Assembly: GCA_016858145.1 (NCBI GenBank)
Contig: JAEHOE010000192.1
Location: forward strand, 62,001 to 126,000
Reading direction: 5' to 3'
Length of the DNA stretch: 64,000 nt
Source: Edaphochlamys debaryana
Taxonomy: Eukaryota; Chlorophyta; Chlorophyceae; Chlamydomonadales
The notes under the pieces were generated by a model. The model was not told where the DNA came from and made no database searches. It was given only the letters and a program-made list of their open reading frames with translations. The translations under genes and the position numbers were made by a program. Below, one piece after another: positions 58,401 through 64,000 of the stretch. The number at the start of each line of letters is the position of its first letter. Positions within the stretch are counted from its first letter, which is position 1.

Positions 58401-61400
58401 GTGGGCCGGAGAGGGGGACACGTGGGAGGAGGGGGGCATTGGCAGGGGTCAGGCCGATGAAGAGAGCAAACGCGAACAGGGTTGGCAAGGGCTGCTTTGC
58501 ACACGCCCCTCAGCGCCCGTGCATACGAACAGTGCCAAAGCCCCTAGATGCACCTTGATCCCCCCTGCCCCCCCCTGCCCAACCCCCTGCCCCCCTTGCC
58601 CACCGGAGTCGTTCGGGCGCTCGGCCGCCCCCAGGCCCAGGGAGACCCGGTAGAGGGGCAGGTAGGTCTGGGGGCAGTGGGATGGGGGGACGGGGCGGAG
58701 AGGAGGGGATTGAGGGAGGATGTGGGGTGAGGCGGAGGCGGAGTGGGGCGCAGTGAGTAGCCAGCAAGCCATGCCCTGCTGGGGCTGCGTAGCCCCAGGA
58801 GGCGCTTGCATTTCCCCAGGCCCCAGCACCCAGGCCCCAGTCGCACCTGTGCGGGGTAGCGGGCCGCCAGGTCAGCTGCCGCCTCCGCCAGCGCCGCCGC
58901 CAGCGGCACCGCTGAGGGGCTGGCGGCGGCGCCCGCGGTCTCCCCCCGGGGGTCCCTCTGCGTGGCTGCCGCTGCGGCGGCGGAGCTCCAGGGCGGCGCT
59001 GCCACGGCGCCCGCTGCGGCGGCGTCCAGCAGCGAGGCCAGGCGGGAGCTAGGGGGCAGGGAGGATGGGGGGAGGGGGAGGGGGGAGGTTTGGCGTCTGG
59101 TCAGGCCACCTCGAGTGGAGAGCGGACATCCCCGCCCCTACCCTCCCTGTGCCCTACTCTGCCCCCTACGAGCACCCCCTCCAGCGCAGAGACAGCCCCC
59201 CACCCCCTGCACTAGACCTGCCTGTAGGGGCCGTGCCCCGCCATGCCCAGCCCCAGGGCCAGGTTGGGGTGCGCCCAGGCCGCCCGCAGCAGCGGCAGCG
59301 CCTGCCGGGCCGCCCTCGGGGGCACCCCCGCGGACGCCCAGGCGCTGAGGCAGGCGGGGTCACCCGGGTCCAGGGCGGAGGGGCGGGGGGGGAGGGCCCA
59401 GCGCAGGGGGGCGGCCTCGGCTGCCCCGGCGGTGTCCCCGGGGGGCTGGGGGGCTGCCAGGGCCGCCAGGGCGCGCCAAGCGAGCAGCGCCATCACAGGG
59501 GGTGCGCTGAGAGGAATGGGGAGCGGGGAGGCAAAGAGGCTGTCAGGGGCGAGGCAGGTCTGCCGGGAGCACAGCGATTGCATGGATGACAATGAGGTCG
59601 TGAAGGCCCTGCCCCGGCGTTCCCCAGCTGGGCTGCTTGCGAGGGCGGACGCTGTCTGACCTCCCTTGCCGCACCCCTGTGCCGCCACGCAGCCCCGGCC
59701 CTCACCTGGAGCTGACGCCCCCCACCAGCAGCGCAGGGGACAGCAGGGGCGCCCGGTTGACGAGGAGGGGGAGCGCCGAGGGGGCAGCAGGGGCGCTGTT
59801 GCCGCCCTCCTGGAGCCCCTCTCCACTGCCCTCCCCCGCGTCGTCCCAGGAGCAGGCTGCCCATGCAGCACCGTCAGCGCCGCTGGATCCAACGCCGCCA
59901 GTCCCTGCCACCGCCGCCGCCGCCGCAGAGGCAGCGGCGGAGGCGGCCGCCAGTCGCTCAGCCCAGGTCTCCGGGGCGGACAGCGGCAGTGCGGCGCCGG
60001 GGGCGGAGGCGTCCGTTGCGTGGGGGCAGGCGCAGGGCGTACAGCGGGACAGCGGGGAGGGGGCGGAGGCGGCGTACGCGGGAGCCCCCGCCTCGTCCAC
60101 CTCCGTCGCCGCATCGGCCTCGACGAAGGCCCCGGCGCCGGATAGGGGTGGGGAGGCGGGCAGGGGCTGGGAGGGGGGCCTCCAGTAGAGCTCGGAGCCC
60201 GGCAGGGGCGCCAGGGCCACTGCGCTGACGTTGAGGGCCGCGCGGGCGGAGGGCGTGGCCAGGAGCTGAGGGGTGGCGTGTGGGGTGGGGGGTTGGGTGA
60301 GGGGATGAGCGGTGGGAGGCGCCAGAAGCCAGTCAGCAATGGGGCCAGCCCCGGGGTAACCAGGAATGCGCGGCAGCCTCTCTAGCCCCAAGACAGGCCC
60401 CGCACCCCGCAAACCATGCAGAGCCCTCATGTGCATCCGCCCATCTCTTGCCCCCCCCTCCCCCACCCGCATCTGCGCCGTGAAGCCCGCCAGCGCCACG
60501 GCGCACTCCCCCCGCGCAAAGGCGCCGCTGCCCAGGCCGGGGCCAGCGGGGGCCGCCCCGGCCCCGGCCCCCTCGGGCTGCGGCTCGGGCGCCGCTGCGG
60601 CCCTGAGCTGTGCGGCGATGCGCAGTGCGGCTGCCGCGGCTGGGGAGTCGATGAGGGGCCGCAGGGAGGGCGCGGCGGCGGGGGCTGCCGGGAGGAAGTG
60701 CGTGGGGTGTTCGGGGCCCCGCAGCTGCGCCAGGCTGGACCACACGGCCTGCAGCCAGGCCTCGCTGGAGCCGCCTGAGGGGGGGGGAGGGGAGGGAGGG
60801 GAAGGGGAGCGGGGGGGGGTTGTAAGAGGGCGTAAGGGACGGCAAGCCACGCGTCCCGGATCGTTACAGCTGTTCAGGTAGGGGCGCGGCCCAGAGGTGT
60901 GGGGCAGGCAGGTCGGGCGGGTGCCGCGCACGCACCTGGCCCCGGGGCTACGCAGATGGGGTAGGGCGGCAGGCGCTGCGCCCCGCCGCCCCCCGCCGCC
61001 TCCGCCTCCGCCCGGCGGTGCGGGTAGGCCGCCACCCAGTCAGCCAGCTGCGTCCAGGTCTGGGGCACCTGGGGAGCGGGGAGGTGGTGGGGGGCGGAGA
61101 CGAGCGTTGCAGCACGGGGGCAGGCGTTAGGCCCCGCCTCCTGCAGCCTCCCCGCCCCACACACGCCATTGCCCTCCCGATCCCAGGCCCCCTCCTCCCA
61201 AGGCCCTCCCCTTCCCCCACCCCCCACCCCGCCGCACCTCCCGCATCCCCGCCGCCGCCGCTGCGTCCGTCCGCACCATCAGCGCCAGGCCCCCGCCCTC
61301 CAGCGGCACAGCCACGCGGGGGCCAGCGGGGGAGGGGGCGGTGCCAGCAGCAGCAGCCCCTCCCCCCCGGTCCAGGGCCCCCGGTGGGTAGGCCCCCAGG

Positions 61401-62453
61401 CGCTGCGCCAGGGCGGGGGCCAGGGCGGAGGCGTCGGGGTCCAGGCCGCTGGGGGGGAGGCGGGGAGCGGGGGGGGGGGGAAGAGCTCACGGGCGAGCAG
61501 GGGAGCGGGGCTTGGGGCCATGTGCGGTAAACGCGCTTGGACACTGGGGACGCGGAGCTTGCACGTGAGGCGTCGAAGGGGAGCGACCTCATCCCCCTAC
61601 CAATCTCCCGGCATCAACCCCGGCCCCACCTGAGGTCCGCCAGCAGCCCCGCCTGCGCCAGGCCCTGTGTGGCCGAAGAGGCGTACAGCCACAGCGCGGC
61701 GGCGGAGCGCCCGGCAGGCCCCGCCGAGGGCGCTGCCCCGCCGCCGCCGGCCCCGTCCGCTCCGCCGCCCCCGGCCGCGGGCCCCTCCAGGCCCTCCAGA
61801 TCCCCGCCCAGGCCCAGGCGCAGGGGCAGTGCCTCCAGCGGCGCCAGCTCGATGGCCAGCGGCACCCCCTGCTCCGCGGAGAAGCGCTGCAGCGCGGGCA
61901 GCAGCCAGGCGGCGTGGGCGTCCCACAGGATCACGCCCAGCGGGGCAGGCGGGCCCTGAGGCGGAGGGGCAGAAGGTTGGGTATGGGATAGGTGCGGCAC
62001 CCGCGTGCCGTGAAGGTGAGGTACGCCTGGCGGTTAGAGGGAAGGCCCTGGCTTGCAACGGCGCGCGGGCTCCAGAAGAACTCAGTGAGGAAGTGCAGCC
62101 TCTCACCTGCGCTCCGGACAGCAGGGCCGAGCAGCGCCAGAGTCCGGACAAAACGGACGCATTGCCGTGAGCGTTAGAAGCCGTGTCCTGATGCGGAAGT
62201 ATGGGCGCCTGCTGGGGCTCCGAGTGGCAACTGGGGCGAAGCGGAACACGAGGGCAGGGCGTCACGGAAGAGGCCGAGCTGTCACCTCCCGACAAAAATT
62301 GCTCCGGCCTGGCACCTACCTCAGCGCGAGCCGCTCAACACACGCGGTGAGTGACGCATAGTTGATCACGTACGCTGCGGCCACCACTGGCCAAGCAGCG
62401 ACCAGAACGAGACCCGCAAATGCGACGACGTAGCCGAACTTGCGGACTGTCAT
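46409..62453 (-). CDS. Receptor-type class III adenylyl/guanylyl cyclase with two cyclase homology domains, 3960 aa, 25 exons
   Basis: Minus-strand exons: 62453-62320, 62230-62107, 61955-61630, 61448-61238, 61068-60936, 60774-60467, 60265-59706, 59506-59222, 59048-58847, 58667-58604, 58342-58008, 57827-57708, 57529-57464, 57227-57180, 56927-54835, 54715-54493, 54284-53580, 53417-53199, 53073-52969, 52791-52310, 52186-52080, 51902-50921, 50793-50716, 50529-49489, 49340-46409. All join in frame. An N-terminal hydrophobic segment (about 6-30) acts as signal or anchor. Residues about 85-760 resemble bacterial extracellular solute-binding proteins (LGVILWDAHAAWLLPALQRF, TWTQLADWVAAYP). A helix at about 793-818 (ALVGGLAGAAALAAAVAAAV) crosses the membrane. 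Cyclase domain 1: VALVCTDIESSTTLWE (about 886-901), GGYESATEGDSFVLAF, LRVRVGISLA, then YGGPCVVAARATADAAQGG; both metal Asp residues are kept. Domain 2 (about 1980-2660): LSLAVVRVPAAAELLAW and VSASPGELRAAF lack them; IHVGVSTG and LTYTGRLVSRAVRL follow. It makes cAMP or cGMP; which one is not decidable. The tail of about 980 residues is disordered. Confidence 0.88.
47903..47938 (-). repeat. 9-bp coding repeat encoding Ser-Gly-Leu triplets
   Basis: In the cyclase's last exon the plus strand has four near-identical copies of TCCGGACAG, read on the minus strand as LSGLSGLSGL. It is a short in-frame minisatellite in the disordered tail. Confidence 0.88.
50530..50715 (-). other. GC-AG intron in cyclase gene (donor AG|GCGAGC)
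   Basis: The exon ending LTYTG-(AG) is followed by GCGAGC with no GT nearby. The next exon begins after CCAAG with GCTGGTGTCC, giving YTGRLVSRAVRL, the expected end of a cyclase homology domain. Only the GC donor preserves the frame. Confidence 0.8.
54835..56927 (-). other. 697-residue insert exon inside cyclase homology domain 1
   Basis: Exon 15 of the cyclase gene (2093 bases) separates the LLAVPWPRQLLEQE element from the RGLRVRVGI element, which are close together in ordinary class III cyclases. It is mostly Ala/Gly/Pro low-complexity, with some structured pieces near its end such as EEVDDVAAAFGLTATGYTG. Confidence 0.8.
59049..59221 (-). other. GC-AG intron in cyclase gene (donor AG|GCAGGT)
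   Basis: The exon ends GHGPY-(AG), followed by GCAGGTCTAG. Splicing to the next acceptor (CCCCCTAG, then CTCCCGCCTG) gives PYSSRLASLLDAAAAG and keeps the frame. The alternative GT four bases further on shifts the frame of the following exon. Confidence 0.75.
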
Positions 62454-63632
62454 GGCGGAGAGCTTCCAGAAAGCTCAACGCCACAAGCTCGTCAACTAGC
62501 TCGCTGCTACCGGACCAGCCAGCGCGCGTCCCTGCCTGAGCACAGACATCCGACTGAGTCCAGCCCGATAGAGGCTGGGTCCACGGCTCACTCTACATGT
62601 CCGCCCAAGCAGCAGTCTCACAGCCAGCTGTATGAAGGCTCCGAGAGACCCTGAGCTCGAGCAAGCTCACTCGGGTGGCTGGCTTACGCCCCCTGCCCAA
62701 TAAACGCTTGTGCATTGCGTTAAGCAGACTGCGTACATGAGCCTAAGTCTACAACGACACGACTTGAGAGCTTCGAGCGGCAAAAACCGGCAAAAGGCAA
62801 ATCGAAGTACTGCCCCGTGGGCCCGGCTGGCCCTTGCCGTCCGTCTGTGAGCTCTCCAGCCCGCGTCGTGTCGCAAGGAAGCAGCACCAGCGCATTTTAC
62901 ACGATGTGCATCGTGACGAAGCTCAGATGGTGCTGTGCACTGACGTTTTGGCAATGTCCATTTTCACACGGCCAATTGCCGACTCGAGTTGCCCCTCCGT
63001 TGCCCCAACACTGCCTTGCACTCAGAGACTACGGTCTCACTGCAGCGCGGGTGCGTCCACAAGGAGTGCAGCCGGCTGGTGCGCATCTCTGCTTGACAAC
63101 CTGGCCTGCCGTGCAAGCATCGCGCTGTGTGTGAGGCGTCAGGATACCACAACGCTTTGTGGTACGGCGAACATGCGCGTACGCAGGAACGTGGTGAGGC
63201 CTCGGGGGGGACCTGGGGGCGACCGGGGAGGGCCGGGGCTGGGGGAGCACACGGGAGCACTGGGCAGTGCAGGGGTGGGTAAAGCGGCGATACCAGCATC
63301 CACCAGCCTAGCCGCCAAGTAGGCGTAAAAACCGAGACAACTAGAGAATAGGCCAGCAGGATTGGTTGGCCAACAGACTCCGGCCTGCAGATGGACGTAG
63401 GGTTTAGGATTCATTACCCGCAGCGCAAGCCAGTTCCCCACCCTTCCCCACCCAGGTGCCCCCCCCCCATGGGTCCGAACCCCGCGGCGGAGTCCCTCTC
63501 CAGCTGCGTTCTTGCAGCGTGAGGAGAGGAAGCCAGGAGCATGGGGAGGGTGCCTTGCAGGACGCCGGCGACCCGGGAGGGGCATGGGGGGGAGGGGGAG
63601 GGGGGAGGGGTGGGGGGGAGGAGCCCACACAC
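62454..63632. other. Upstream region of the cyclase gene
   Basis: The 1.2-kb stretch should hold the cyclase promoter and 5'UTR, nearest 62454, and possibly the last exons or 3'UTR of the right-edge gene. ORFs here (for example 62834-63322 plus and 63139-63630 minus) lack motifs that allow a call. No regulatory element was recognised. Confidence 0.45.
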
Positions 63633-64000
63633 TTAGCTTACTCTACCTTCTCTGCACGACCCACTTGCACTCAAGCCGCACGCGCAGCTGGGGTGGCTAG
63701 AGGGGTGGGGGTGCGGGTGAGGGTGAGGGCAGGAGCAGCGCACCAAAGCGAGCACCTCGACATTGTCTGGCGGCGGTGGAGCTGAGGGACGCGGCTGCTG
63801 CGACCCCTGGGCCTCTACGAGCGCCGCAAGCTCGCCTTGAGGCGGAGAAATGCGCGGCCTGCCCGCAAGGTCAGGCCAGCAGGAGAAGTGAGTTGCTGCT
63901 CAGTTAACGAGCCGCAAGTCGCTCAAACAGCGGCCCCTCAGAAGCGGCGCCGTCAAGGCCCGATTCCCGCCAGGGCTCGAGAGGTGCCTACCTCGCAGCC
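63633..64000 (-). CDS. Possible 3' end of a gene entering from the right edge, partial
   Basis: On the minus strand, 64000-63992 ends in GCGAG|GTAGGC, a good donor. An intron of about 95 bases carries a branch-like GTTAACTGA and ends at AG before 63895. The next stretch is open to a TAA at 63633-63635 and begins ATHFSCWPDLAGRPR, followed by an Ala/Pro/Gln segment and PPDNVEVLALVRCS. The first part looks like real protein. The His/Pro-rich end after VRCS looks like intronic DNA, so a donor near 63757 is equally possible. No family was recognised. Confidence 0.3.

Noticed and set aside
1..64000. CRISPR arrays, prophage, insertion sequences, bacterial operons
   Set aside because: None seen; the spliceosomal introns and gene content show a eukaryotic nuclear genome.

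Overview
This window is nuclear DNA of a green alga (Chlorophyta, most likely a flagellate member of the Chlorophyceae). The sequence is extremely GC-rich. Genes are broken into many short exons with GTGAG/GTGCG donors and C-rich tracts running straight into the acceptor AG. Proteins carry long Ala/Pro/Gly/Gln low-complexity insertions. The gene set is plant/algal: a RETICULATA-related plastid protein, a PP2C phosphatase, a MYB factor, and a receptor cyclase of the kind seen in volvocine algae. It also includes a probable cilium protein (DRC10). No rRNA, tRNA, CRISPR or intact mobile element was recognised. All gene models below were spliced by hand; each one with both ends inside the window closes in frame from ATG to stop.

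Layout. 1-2167 (-): 3' part of a DRC10/IQCD-like nexin-dynein regulatory complex gene running off the left edge. 3123-7198 (+): PP2C protein phosphatase, 604 aa. 8949-12191 (+): quinolinate phosphoribosyltransferase of NAD synthesis, 339 aa. 13343-25083 (-): a 3306-aa orphan giant with one 6.35-kb exon and a Gln-rich C-terminus. 25556-29183 (+): RETICULATA-related DUF3411 plastid protein, 408 aa, divergent from the giant gene. 31171-37121 (+): a 790-aa type II membrane protein joining an O-fucosyltransferase-like domain to a GT-A (DXD) glycosyltransferase domain. 38990-42496 (+): a two-repeat MYB protein, about 841 aa. 46409-62453 (-): a 25-exon, 3960-aa receptor-type class III nucleotidyl cyclase. 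63633-64000 (-): possible 3' part of another gene entering from the right.

The genes do not form a pathway. The most striking one is the cyclase. An extracytoplasmic solute-binding-like region and a transmembrane helix precede an apparently active cyclase homology domain and a second one that has lost its metal-binding Asp residues. Both domains are interrupted at the same place by inserts of more than 500 residues. The other standout is an intron in the glycosyltransferase gene that only fits as AT-AC with a U2-like ATAAGT donor; read through, it would look like a premature stop. Two GC-AG introns occur in the cyclase gene.

Intergenic stretches (about 0.5-3.9 kb) are described individually. 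The 42.5-46.4 kb stretch is visibly less GC-rich and could hold decayed repeats.
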